Shown here one piece after another: positions 15,012 to 21,118 of a DNA stretch of 21,174 nucleotides. Position 1 is the stretch's first letter. The number at the start of each line of letters is the position of its first letter. This DNA comes from Candidatus Galloscillospira excrementavium. GTDB lineage: Bacteria > Bacillota > Clostridia > Oscillospirales > Oscillospiraceae. The stretch is taken from NCBI GenBank assembly GCA_018711785.1, contig DVHW01000107.1, positions 1-21,174 of the forward strand, given 5' to 3'. The notes below the pieces were generated by a model, which was not told where the DNA came from, did no database searches, and saw only the letters and a program-made list of their open reading frames with translations. Position numbers and translations under genes: made by a program.

Positions 15012-15645
15012 GCCATCTCCCCCCGCCGCAGCCGCTCATACCGCTCCCGGTCAAAGGAGGCGTTCTCCCCCACGCCGTCCCCGGTTGTCTCCCGGCCGCA
15101 GACCGGGCAGCGCTCCGCCTCGGCCCGAGCCCGGCACTCCGGACACAGCCGGGAAAGCTCCTCCTCCTCGTCCAACAGCAGGTTGAGGGCACACCACAGG
15201 TAGTCCCGGTCCGTCATCTCCCGGGCCCGCTTTTCGGTGGGCAGCGCCTGAAAAATCCGGAGCACACGCCAGCGAAGGCGCTCCTCGCTCGTGCGCTCCA
15301 GCCTTTTTTTATGGCGTCCACCCGCCCCTCTCCCGCCGACGGGGAGGGGTTCTCCTCCCCGTCGAACCGGGCCCACCGCCCGGCCAGCTGGGCGATCTCC
15401 CCGGCGGTCATGCCCCGCAGGGCGGCCTCCCCGTCGGGGAAGACGGGCCTGCCGTCCCGCTCCAGCGCCCGGGCCAGGAGGCAGGCGTTGGCGCACAGGG
15501 CCCGCTCCCGCCCGTTCCGGCAAAGTTCTTCGGCCTCCCGCCGGGCCTCCAGCACCTCCATGGCGGAGAGCAGCCGCAGGCTCCGTCCGTCCTCCAGCTT
15601 CAGCCTCCGCCGCCCGGAGAGCAGGGAGGATTCTTCCCCTGTCAT
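15008..15645 (-). CDS. Tail assembly chaperone, -1 frameshift fusion product (XkdN + downstream ORF)
   Basis: Predicted 212-residue product in which ribosomes read 15645-15304, slip back one base on the A7 run and continue in the -1 frame to a stop at 15008. The added 98 residues begin RLERTSEERLRWRVLRIF and contain MTDRDYLWCALNLLLDEEEELSRLCPECR plus a second CPVCG, a likely four-cysteine zinc site. This is the G/GT arrangement known for tail assembly chaperones of many tailed phages. Alternatively the downstream part may also be made alone as 69 residues from ATG at 15217, which overlaps the zero-frame stop as ATGA. Both routes may operate. Confidence 0.7.
15214..15645 (-). CDS. Tail assembly chaperone, zero-frame product (XkdN-like)
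   Basis: A 143-residue zero-frame product in the slot between tail tube and tape-measure position, where PBSX has XkdN. It begins MTGEESSLLSGRRRLKLEDGRSLRLLSAMEVLEARREAEEL and has a helical domain with FPDGEAALRGMTAGEIAQLAGRWARF. After the slippery run the zero frame adds GWSARARSAF... to a stop at 15214; this tail looks less protein-like than the -1 frame. The ATG at 15645 overlaps the tube stop as ATGA. The chaperone is expected to help tube polymerisation around the length-determining protein. Confidence 0.8.
   Translation of the reverse strand: MTGEESSLLSGRRRLKLEDGRSLRLLSAMEVLEARREAEELCRNGRERALCANACLLARALERDGRPVFPDGEAALRGMTAGEIAQLAGRWARFDGEENPSPSAGEGRVDAIKKGWSARARSAFAGVCSGFFRRCPPKSGPGR
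15259..15310 (-). promoter_or_regulatory. Programmed -1 ribosomal frameshift signal
   Basis: Seven A residues (15310-15304) are read in the zero frame as A-AAA-AAA after GTG GAC GCC AT, the exact X-XXY-YYZ phase for a -1 slip. Four bases later a stem forms between GGAGCGCACG (15299-15290) and CGTGTGCTCC (15268-15259), extended by AGCGA (15289-15285) with TCGCT (15275-15271) across a two-base bulge. The overlapping -1 frame is open and protein-like. Confidence 0.75.
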
Positions 15646-16034
15646 CCGGCCGCCACCTCCAGCCGCCGGGCCGCCACGATGGTGATCTTCTCCACCACCA
15701 TGGCCCCCAGTGCCCCGGTCTCGGCGATGTCGCTCCACTGGCACCCGGCGTAGATGATCTTCCGGTCCGGCTTGCAGATGACCAGGCTGAAGTCCTCCAG
15801 GTCGTGGAAGTTGATGCCGTCCTGAATGGCCTCGTCGGTGGCGTAGAGCCTGGTCAGCTCGATGACGTGGCTGCGCGCTCCCGGGATGGTGGCCACCGGC
15901 TCCCGCTCGCCGAAGGCCTCCACCGCCGTGCTGTCCCGGCGGGTCCGGGCGGAGTAGCTCTGGACCACCGCCACCTTTTTGCCCTCCACCTCCAGGTAGA
16001 TGTCGCTGCTGGTGGGAAATCCCGCGATCTTCAT
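15642..16034 (-). CDS. Phage tail tube protein (XkdM-like)
   Basis: A 130-residue tail tube subunit, directly downstream of the sheath. It begins MKIAGFPTSSDIYLEVEGKKVAVVQSYSARTRRDSTAVEAFGEREPVATIPGARSHVIELTRLYA and continues as a compact beta-rich protein (DFSLVICKPDRKIIYAGCQWSDIAETGALGAMVVEKITIVA), as for PBSX XkdM. Monomers stack as rings to form the inner tube. ATG with a GGGGGAGAG tract close by. Length matches the family. Confidence 0.9.
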   Translation of the reverse strand: MKIAGFPTSSDIYLEVEGKKVAVVQSYSARTRRDSTAVEAFGEREPVATIPGARSHVIELTRLYATDEAIQDGINFHDLEDFSLVICKPDRKIIYAGCQWSDIAETGALGAMVVEKITIVAARRLEVAAG

Positions 16035-16046
16035 GCTCTCTCCCCC

Positions 16047-17087
16047 TTACACGCTGATGTGCGCGGTCAGCCAGATCTGGTTGACGCCGTGGGTCACCGT
16101 AAAGGAGAACTCCACCAGGCACACCGTGGGGTCGGCCTCGCTGGCCGTCACCGTCACGTTGTCGTAGCCGGTGATGATCTCCCGGCTCAGCCGGTCCTCC
16201 AGCTCCAGCACCACCTGGGAGCGGATGGCCCCCCGGCTCTGCTCGGTGTTCTTGGCCCGGCGGAAGCGGCTGCGCAGGGCGTTGCGGATGCCGGGGATGA
16301 CCTCGTCCACGATGAGGATGGTGCTCAGCTCCCGCCAGGTGGCGTCGGCCGCCTCTCCGGTCTTGGTGCGGGTGGTGATGCCCCGCACCACCGTCGTTTC
16401 GCCCCCCGACTGCTCCAGGGCGGTCACGCCGCCCAGGATGAGGGTGTCCAGCTCGTTGTCGTCAAAGCTCCTCTCCAGCTCGCCCAGGCCCAGCACCTCC
16501 GCGCCCCCCAAGGGCAGCGCCGGATCGCTCTCCCCGGCGATGACCCCGGCCACGGCGGCGGCCACGGAGCCCGCCGTGCCGCTCTTTTCGCAGGGGGCGG
16601 CCAGCACCACCCGCTCGGAGTTGATGTCCCCCGCCCGCTGGGCCAGCTGGGCCGCCGTTTCACCGGCGCCCCCGGGCACCACGGCGATGCGCTCCCGCCG
16701 CGCGCCGGAGGCCTCCTCCACGCTGTCCCGCAAATCCTGCTGCACTGTGAGGGTGGCGCTGTCGCACACTGTCACCGCCACGTCCTCCTCCGCGGCCAGC
16801 AGGGCGAAGGCCGCCTCGTACTCGTCGTCCTCCTCCACCGGCACGGCCAGCACCGCCCCCGCGCCGTTGAGGAACAAAAGCCGCACCAGCCCGGTCAGGC
16901 TGTCCCCCGCGCCGAAGGCGGTCACCGCCTCCTCGTACCGGCCCAGCCGGTACAGCGTCCCCGCCGTGCCGCCCTCGCTCTTGGCGGCGATGGCCACGGT
17001 CCGGCTCCCGCCCCGGCCGCGGACCACCGAGGACGCGTCGTAGGCCGAGTACACCCCCGGCCGCTCATGGATCGTCACACTGCTCAC
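16047..17087 (-). CDS. Phage tail sheath protein (XkdK-like)
   Basis: A 346-residue contractile tail sheath subunit. The N-terminus SSVTIHERPGVYSAYDASSVVRGRGG is the typical sheath start, followed by a variable domain. The conserved C-terminal domain carries TWRELSTILIVDEVIPGIRNALRSRFRRAKNTEQSRGAIRSQVVLELEDRLSREIITGYDNVTV and VCLVEFSFTVTHGVNQIWLTAHISV, the strand-exchange arm region. It is shorter than the PBSX sheath (about 466 residues) but similar to clostridial prophage sheaths. The start is a GTG overlapping the previous stop as GTGA, with GAGGAGAG upstream. Confidence 0.93.
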   Translation of the reverse strand: MSSVTIHERPGVYSAYDASSVVRGRGGSRTVAIAAKSEGGTAGTLYRLGRYEEAVTAFGAGDSLTGLVRLLFLNGAGAVLAVPVEEDDEYEAAFALLAAEEDVAVTVCDSATLTVQQDLRDSVEEASGARRERIAVVPGGAGETAAQLAQRAGDINSERVVLAAPCEKSGTAGSVAAAVAGVIAGESDPALPLGGAEVLGLGELERSFDDNELDTLILGGVTALEQSGGETTVVRGITTRTKTGEAADATWRELSTILIVDEVIPGIRNALRSRFRRAKNTEQSRGAIRSQVVLELEDRLSREIITGYDNVTVTASEADPTVCLVEFSFTVTHGVNQIWLTAHISV

Positions 17088-17581
17088 TGTGTTCTCTCTC
17101 CTCTCACGATAAAGTCCAGGAAGGCCCCGCCCTCGTCGGCCACGGCGTAGAGGTAGGCCTCGCACACCGCCTCCGCCGGGTACTTGAGCAGCCCGGCGGC
17201 GCTGTCCCAGGCCATCTCCCCCGCCGAGAGCTCCAACGGCTTCAGCCCCGCCGGTCCCCCCTGCTGGAGGGCCTGGGCCAGGGTGTCGAAGGCCTTCTGC
17301 AGCGCCTCGCCCCCCTCCGCCCCGGCGTACAGGTCGATGCCGAAGGTGATGCGCATCCGCCTTCCGTACAGCTCCTCCCAGCGCCCCTGCTGGGCGTTGT
17401 ACCGCTCCCCCAGGTAGTCCCGGAAGCCCGCCGGTCCGCCCTCAAAGCCCCGGATGGACACGGCGGCCGCCGGGGCGTCCGTCCGCGTCCTCTGCCGGGC
17501 CGGATAGGCGGAGAGGGCGTCCAGCCCCGCCTGCCGCAGGTATTCGGTCATGCTCTCCCGGATCTGGTCCAGTCCCGTCAC
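17084..17581 (-). CDS. Phage tail completion/terminator protein (XkdJ-like)
   Basis: A 165-residue protein between the head-tail connector genes and the sheath, the PBSX XkdJ/DUF6838-type position. It begins TGLDQIRESMTEYLRQAGLDALSAYPARQRTRTDAPAAAVSIRGFEGGPAGFRDYLGERYN and has ITFGIDLYAGAEGGEALQKAFDTLAQAL, with alternating strands and helices as in tail terminator proteins. GTG start overlapping the previous TGA as GTGA. It would cap the tail tube and join it to the neck. Confidence 0.78.
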   Translation of the reverse strand: MTGLDQIRESMTEYLRQAGLDALSAYPARQRTRTDAPAAAVSIRGFEGGPAGFRDYLGERYNAQQGRWEELYGRRMRITFGIDLYAGAEGGEALQKAFDTLAQALQQGGPAGLKPLELSAGEMAWDSAAGLLKYPAEAVCEAYLYAVADEGGAFLDFIVRGERTQ

Positions 17582-17904
17582 GCCTCTCCCTCCTCATCTC
17601 TGGGCTCCAGCATGGCCCACCAGTGGGAGAGCCTTTCCCCCACATAAATGGGCCGGGCGGTCTGTACATCATAGGCCCGCCCCAGGTACTCCGCCCAGCC
17701 CCCCTCCGGCGGCTGGGCCGTCCCCAGGTAGAGCAGGCGCTCCCGCCGCCGCAGGCCCAGGGGGGTGGGGAGGGTGTCTCTCCACCCCTCCCCTCTCTCC
17801 CGCACCGGCTGGACAAAGGCCCGGACCTCCACGGCCGCGCCCTCCCCCGCCGGGTGGAGGGTGACGGCCTGTCCGTACCGCTCCAGCAGCCCCTCCAGCG
17901 TCAT
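17578..17904 (-). CDS. Phage head-tail adaptor/stopper protein (XkdH-like)
   Basis: A 108-residue protein, MTLEGLLERYGQAVTLHPAGEGAAVEVRAFVQPVRERGEGWRDTLPTPLGLRRRERLLYLGTAQPP..., beta-rich and ending in HWWAMLEPRDEEGEA. The pattern (short N-terminal helix, then a barrel with RERLLYLG and PIYVGERLSHWWAMLE) resembles the head-closure/stopper family to which PBSX XkdH belongs. The ATG at 17904 overlaps the previous stop as ATGA; the longer upstream open frame only shadows the preceding gene and is rejected. Confidence 0.75.
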   Translation of the reverse strand: MTLEGLLERYGQAVTLHPAGEGAAVEVRAFVQPVRERGEGWRDTLPTPLGLRRRERLLYLGTAQPPEGGWAEYLGRAYDVQTARPIYVGERLSHWWAMLEPRDEEGEA

Positions 17905-18266
17905 CCCGGCACCCCCCGGAAGGAGAATGCCCGGTCCCGGAGGTAGGGCCCCATGACCTCTTCCGCCTGCCGGCGCAGGCCGGCGGCGTCCTCCAGCGCG
18001 GCGCCGCCCTCCGCCCGGCGGATGGTCAGGTCCCCGGCGGAGAAGCTCTCCACCCCATCCGCGCTCTCGCCGCCCCGCAGCAGGGACAGGGCCAGCCACG
18101 CCGCCGCCACCGGGAAGGCGCTGCCGCAGTCCTCCGCCGAAAGGCCCTCCCGCAGCCGCCCGGCCAGCTCCTCGGCGGCCTGGGCGCACAGGAGCTTCAG
18201 GGTCTCCTCCCGTGCCTCGCCGGCGCCGGAGAGGTCCATGGCCAGCTTCAGGATCTTCTCCTCCAT
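17901..18266 (-). CDS. Phage head-tail connector protein (gp6-like/YqbG position)
   Basis: A 121-residue mostly helical protein (MEEKILKLAMDLSGAGEAREETLKLLCAQAAEELAGRLREGL... PVAAAWLALSLLRGG) that follows the capsid gene. Position and helical make-up match head-tail connector proteins such as HK97 gp6 or YqbG. The C-terminal part LRRQAEEVMGPYLRDRAFSFRGVPG is basic. The ATG at 18266 overlaps the capsid stop as TGATG with GGAGG four bases away; a GTG one codon earlier is less likely. Confidence 0.7.
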   Translation of the reverse strand: MEEKILKLAMDLSGAGEAREETLKLLCAQAAEELAGRLREGLSAEDCGSAFPVAAAWLALSLLRGGESADGVESFSAGDLTIRRAEGGAALEDAAGLRRQAEEVMGPYLRDRAFSFRGVPG

Positions 18267-19297
18267 CACACCTCCAGCACCTTGGCGGCGTCCTCGTAGA
18301 TTTTGGCGAACCCGCTGATGCTGGTGATGGCGGCCCGCTCCAGCTGCCGGTCGATGAGCTTGTCGTACTCCACCGTCACCTCGCCGCTCTTCACCATCTC
18401 CAGAGCGTAGTTGCGGTCCAGACCGATAAGGGTGCCGCTAGCCAGAGCGGAGGTGCGCAGCAGCTGGGCCCCCAGGGGGGTGATGAGCCTGCCGCTGCCC
18501 TGGAAGTCCAGCCCCGCCATGGGGTCCCGGAACTCGGACATTTTCAGCAGGGACACCAGCACGTCCCCGGGCACCAGGAGGGTGTTCATCTCATAAGGGG
18601 CGAACTGGGCCCAGAAGTCCACCAGGGTGCTGTAATCAAAGGTGCTGCCCTCGCCGCCGATGGGCTTGGTGCCCACGGTGAAGGACTCCGCCGGGTTCTC
18701 GTTGCCGTCGCCGTTCAGCAGCACGTCGATGGCGTCCTCCAGGTGCATCCGGCTGATGTGGGCACCGATCTGCCGCAAAGTCACCGAAAACAGGTCCAGC
18801 TTCTGGTAGCGGACCGCCTCGTAGGAGGCCACCAGCATCCGCCCCCGCTTGTGGAGCTGCACCAGGTTGGCCTTGGTCTTGATCTGGGTCTGGGGGATCT
18901 CGGCCCCCTCCTCCACCCGCTTGAGCTCCTTCTGGTCCTGGTCGGGCTCCGAGGCGATGGAGCGGTAGTCCATCCCCTCCACCTGGGTCACAGTGGCGGT
19001 GATGGCGGGCAGGAGGTCGTCCTCCTCCATGCCCTGCCGCACCGACCGGGCGATGTACTCGGGGAAGAGCACGGCGGACTCGCTGGTGCGGAAGAACTTC
19101 TCCACCGGGTCGCTGCCCGCGCCCCGCACCCTGATGTCGAACCGCTTGAGCTGGCGCTGATAGGCGTCCAGCCCCTCCAGGGGGGTGCCCCGGTATTGCT
19201 CGCTGGGGTCGCAGTGCTCCAGCACCTGGGTGAAGGAGCGCCCCGCCTCCTGATACATGCCCTTTTCCAGTCTCACGCTGTCACAGTGATAGGTCAT
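18266..19297 (-). CDS. Major capsid protein (HK97 fold, XkdG-like)
   Basis: A 343-residue major head protein. The N-terminal 70 residues (MTYHCDSVRLEKGMYQEAGRSFTQVLE...) form an arm. The core includes ITATVTQVEGMDYRSIASEP, the E-loop region KANLVQLHKRGRMLVASYEAVRYQKLDLFSVTLRQIGAHISRMHLEDAIDVLLNGDGN and the P/A-domain stretch MNTLLVPGDVLVSLLKMSEFRD, ending with VEYDKLIDRQLERAAITSISGFAKIYEDAAKVL. This is the style of Firmicutes PBSX-like capsids. A strong AAGGAGGA precedes the ATG. Presence of capsid, protease and connectors shows that the particle has a head, unlike headless tailocins. Confidence 0.88.
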   Translation of the reverse strand: MTYHCDSVRLEKGMYQEAGRSFTQVLEHCDPSEQYRGTPLEGLDAYQRQLKRFDIRVRGAGSDPVEKFFRTSESAVLFPEYIARSVRQGMEEDDLLPAITATVTQVEGMDYRSIASEPDQDQKELKRVEEGAEIPQTQIKTKANLVQLHKRGRMLVASYEAVRYQKLDLFSVTLRQIGAHISRMHLEDAIDVLLNGDGNENPAESFTVGTKPIGGEGSTFDYSTLVDFWAQFAPYEMNTLLVPGDVLVSLLKMSEFRDPMAGLDFQGSGRLITPLGAQLLRTSALASGTLIGLDRNYALEMVKSGEVTVEYDKLIDRQLERAAITSISGFAKIYEDAAKVLEV

Positions 19298-19334
19298 CTC
19301 ATGTCCTCCTTTTTTCTCGTGGCGGGTGCGCCGG

Positions 19335-19682
19335 TCACAGCCGGATGGTGGCGGTGGTCCCGTCCGCCATGGCCACCAGGAACTCGCCGCCCGTGTCGCT
19401 CTGCCCCGCCTTCTTCACGCCGCCCTTGCCGTCGCCGCACAGGGTGACAAAGCCGGGCTTCACCGTGCTGTCGCTGCACGCCACCCGGGCAAAGCCGCCC
19501 ACCTGCACTGCGGCGCAGCCCCCTCTGGGCTCCAGGGCCACGCCGCAGGGCCGCTGGCCGCTGGCGCAGGCGGCCACCTGGCCGTCCTCACCCAGGGTCA
19601 CCACCTGGCCCCCCGCCACGCCGTCGGCCGCCGGCAGGGTGACCACCATCTCGCCGATGCCCTCACAGGAAAGTTTGCTCAT
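19335..19682 (-). CDS. Small head protein, decoration-like
   Basis: A 115-residue Gly/Val/Ala-rich beta protein between protease and capsid, where DUF2190 or gpD-like decoration proteins are usual. It has repeated short strands with VTLGEDGQVAACASGQRPCGVALEPRGGCAAVQVGGFARVACSDSTVKPGFVTLCGDGKGGVKKA and ends FLVAMADGTTATIRL. Six cysteines are noticeable for a phage coat protein. ATG at 19682 is chosen because of AAAAAGGAGG about eight bases upstream; an in-frame ATG at 19727 lacks a ribosome site. Identity is inferred mainly from position and fold style. Confidence 0.65.
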   Translation of the reverse strand: MSKLSCEGIGEMVVTLPAADGVAGGQVVTLGEDGQVAACASGQRPCGVALEPRGGCAAVQVGGFARVACSDSTVKPGFVTLCGDGKGGVKKAGQSDTGGEFLVAMADGTTATIRL

Positions 19683-19711
19683 CTCTCGTTCCTCCTTTTT
19701 ATTCCGCCCGC

Positions 19712-19725
19712 GCCCCCGCAGGGGC
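19712..19725 (-). repeat. Small UGCG-loop hairpin in the protease-decoration gap
   Basis: On the minus strand GCCCC-TGCG-GGGGC forms a 5-bp GC stem with a UNCG-class tetraloop 20 bases after the protease stop. It shares its loop with the GC stems of the two structured repeats. It may stabilise the 5' end of the capsid message after processing, or be a minor relative of the repeat. Confidence 0.4.
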
Positions 19726-19743
19726 ACGGGGTGGTTTCGCCGT

Positions 19744-20685
19744 TCAGATCAGGAATGCCCCGTCCTCTTTCCGGGTCTCTCCGCCACCTCTCCGGGGCAG
19801 CTGGGTCCGGACCGGGAACCGCCCCTCCAGCTGGGCCTCATAGGCCCGCTTGAGCTCCAGCAGCTCCTCCTCGCCCAGGGCCCCGGCGATGCGGAGCAGG
19901 GTCTCTGTCCCCAGGCCCTTCTGCGCCAGGCCCCCCAGCCGGGCCACCTCCCGGCGCAGTCCGGCCAGGTACCGCCGGCCCAGCTCGGCCTCCCGCTCCA
20001 GCTCCGCCAGCTCTCTCTGCCGCTCGGGCCAGGGCGCCGCCAGCTCCCTCAGGCTCCCCGCCGCCCCGCCAGAGCGGCCCAGGCCCTTTATGACCCCCGC
20101 CCTGGGCTGGGCGGGCACCGCCACAAAGGACCACTCATAGGCGTCGGTGACCCCGGTGAGCTCGGCCCAGCACAGCTTCCCGTTGTAGGTCCTGCCCCGC
20201 ACGTGGTGGCAGTGTTCGCCCCCCTGCTCCTCGCCGCACACCGAGCACACCGCGCGCTCCACAGCGCAGCCCACGCTGACCTCCCGCTTGATGCCGCCCT
20301 CGATCTCGGCGATGAGTTCCCGGTTTCCCTCGGTGCGCAACATATAGGCGTACCCCTTCAGGTAGCAGTACCGGTCCCCCGCCCTGGTGAGCACATTGGG
20401 CTCCTCCAGCACCTCGGTCCGGTAGATGCGGGCGGTCTGTCCCCTGGCGCTCCACTGGTGATCAAAGATGCCGCTCTTGCCCACGAAGAGCTCCCCCAGC
20501 TTTTCCAGGGCCTCCCGGCCAAACCGCTCCCCGTCCCGGTCCACCTCGTTGTCGCACAGCCGCACCGAGAACAGATACACCTCGTCCGCCTCCAGCGGTT
20601 TCTTGCTGAAGGCGTTGACCCGCTCCAGCTCCCCCGGGCTCACCTCTGCCTCCCGGTTCACGTCCGCTTCCTTGCTGATGTCCAT
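19744..20685 (-). CDS. Prohead protease with scaffold-like C-terminus (XkdF-like)
   Basis: A 313-residue protein upstream of the capsid genes. The protease part (about 30-200) has the HK97-type layout: VYLFSVRLCDNEVDRDGERF, candidate catalytic His76 in GIFDHQWSA, candidate Ser137 in REVSVGCAV, and AYEWSFVAVPAQPRAGV. Between the serine and the last strand sits a Cys/His-rich insert (CSVCG 147-151, HCHH 158-161), a possible metal site. The C-terminal 110 residues are charged, helical and coiled-coil-like (RQRELAELEREAELGRRYLAGLRREVARL), suggesting a fused scaffold. ATG at 20685 is nine bases from AGGAGG (20700-20695); the frame is open upstream to 20826 but that part runs into the repeat block and is rejected. 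Confidence 0.82.
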   Translation of the reverse strand: MDISKEADVNREAEVSPGELERVNAFSKKPLEADEVYLFSVRLCDNEVDRDGERFGREALEKLGELFVGKSGIFDHQWSARGQTARIYRTEVLEEPNVLTRAGDRYCYLKGYAYMLRTEGNRELIAEIEGGIKREVSVGCAVERAVCSVCGEEQGGEHCHHVRGRTYNGKLCWAELTGVTDAYEWSFVAVPAQPRAGVIKGLGRSGGAAGSLRELAAPWPERQRELAELEREAELGRRYLAGLRREVARLGGLAQKGLGTETLLRIAGALGEEELLELKRAYEAQLEGRFPVRTQLPRRGGGETRKEDGAFLI

Positions 20686-20730
20686 CCCATGACCCCTCCT
20701 TGATTTTTCATCCGCTCCATCCTGCCTCGC

Positions 20731-21022
20731 CCGCCGCAGACGCGGCAGACGGAAGTCCGTCAAAAAGCCTCGCAGAGTTCGCGTCCGCAGACGCGAAAAA
20801 AGTCCAGTCGGTTTTTCCGGGGACACCCTCCAGAGGGCCTTCTCTTGCCCTTACAGGGCAATTCACCTTGTTTGCCTCGGAAAAAACACTTCTCGGCCCG
20901 CAAACGTGCGGGTGGGCCCTCCCACGCAGGTCCGCCAGCGCGCTGCCGCGGGCCGCATCCCGCTCGAAAAAGTGGCGAGACACTTTTTCGAGGTGCTTCG
21001 CTCCGCCGCATACGCGGCAGAC
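20731..21022. repeat. Hairpin-rich noncoding block with structured repeat, copy B
   Basis: The 433-base gap 20686-21118 shows no credible gene. It contains several inverted repeats: CTCGAAAAAGTG/CACTTTTTCGAG (20963-20992), CCCGCA-AACG-TGCGGG (20897-20912), CGCGTC-CGCA-GACGCG (20781-20796), and two near-identical 20-base units at 20731-20750 and 21003-21022 (19 of 20 identical). The stretch 20759-20783 matches 10393-10417 at 23 of 25 positions. On the minus strand its order (AAGTG hairpin, then a UGCG-loop stem, then AACTCTGCGAGG and a T-run) repeats that of copy A, with about 165 extra bases between the first two hairpins. Confidence 0.65.
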
Positions 21023-21118
21023 CTCTCTCATTCCGCTGCTCCGCCTCTCCCCGCACGACCCGCTTCGCTGGGCTCGTGTGGGGGCCCCAACCTGGTCGAG
21101 TCGTCCCGGCCCGGCCCT

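Noticed and set aside
15214..15645. The chaperone reading-frame change as a sequencing error or pseudogene
   Set aside because: An A7 homopolymer could suffer an indel, but the phase, downstream stem and known use of frameshifting in this gene make a programmed signal the better explanation.
10393..20783. The 25-base matching tracts at 10393-10417 and 20759-20783 as prophage attL/attR
   Set aside because: The right copy lies inside the structural operon, there is no tRNA or integrase nearby, and the match is part of a larger structured repeat. They look like dispersed repeats, though recombination between them remains possible.
20708..21031. A 107-codon minus-strand frame (and an overlapping 98-codon frame) in the gap upstream of the protease
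   Set aside because: They run through several hairpins and repeat units, have no convincing ribosome site, and part of the sequence recurs as noncoding DNA at 10393-10463.
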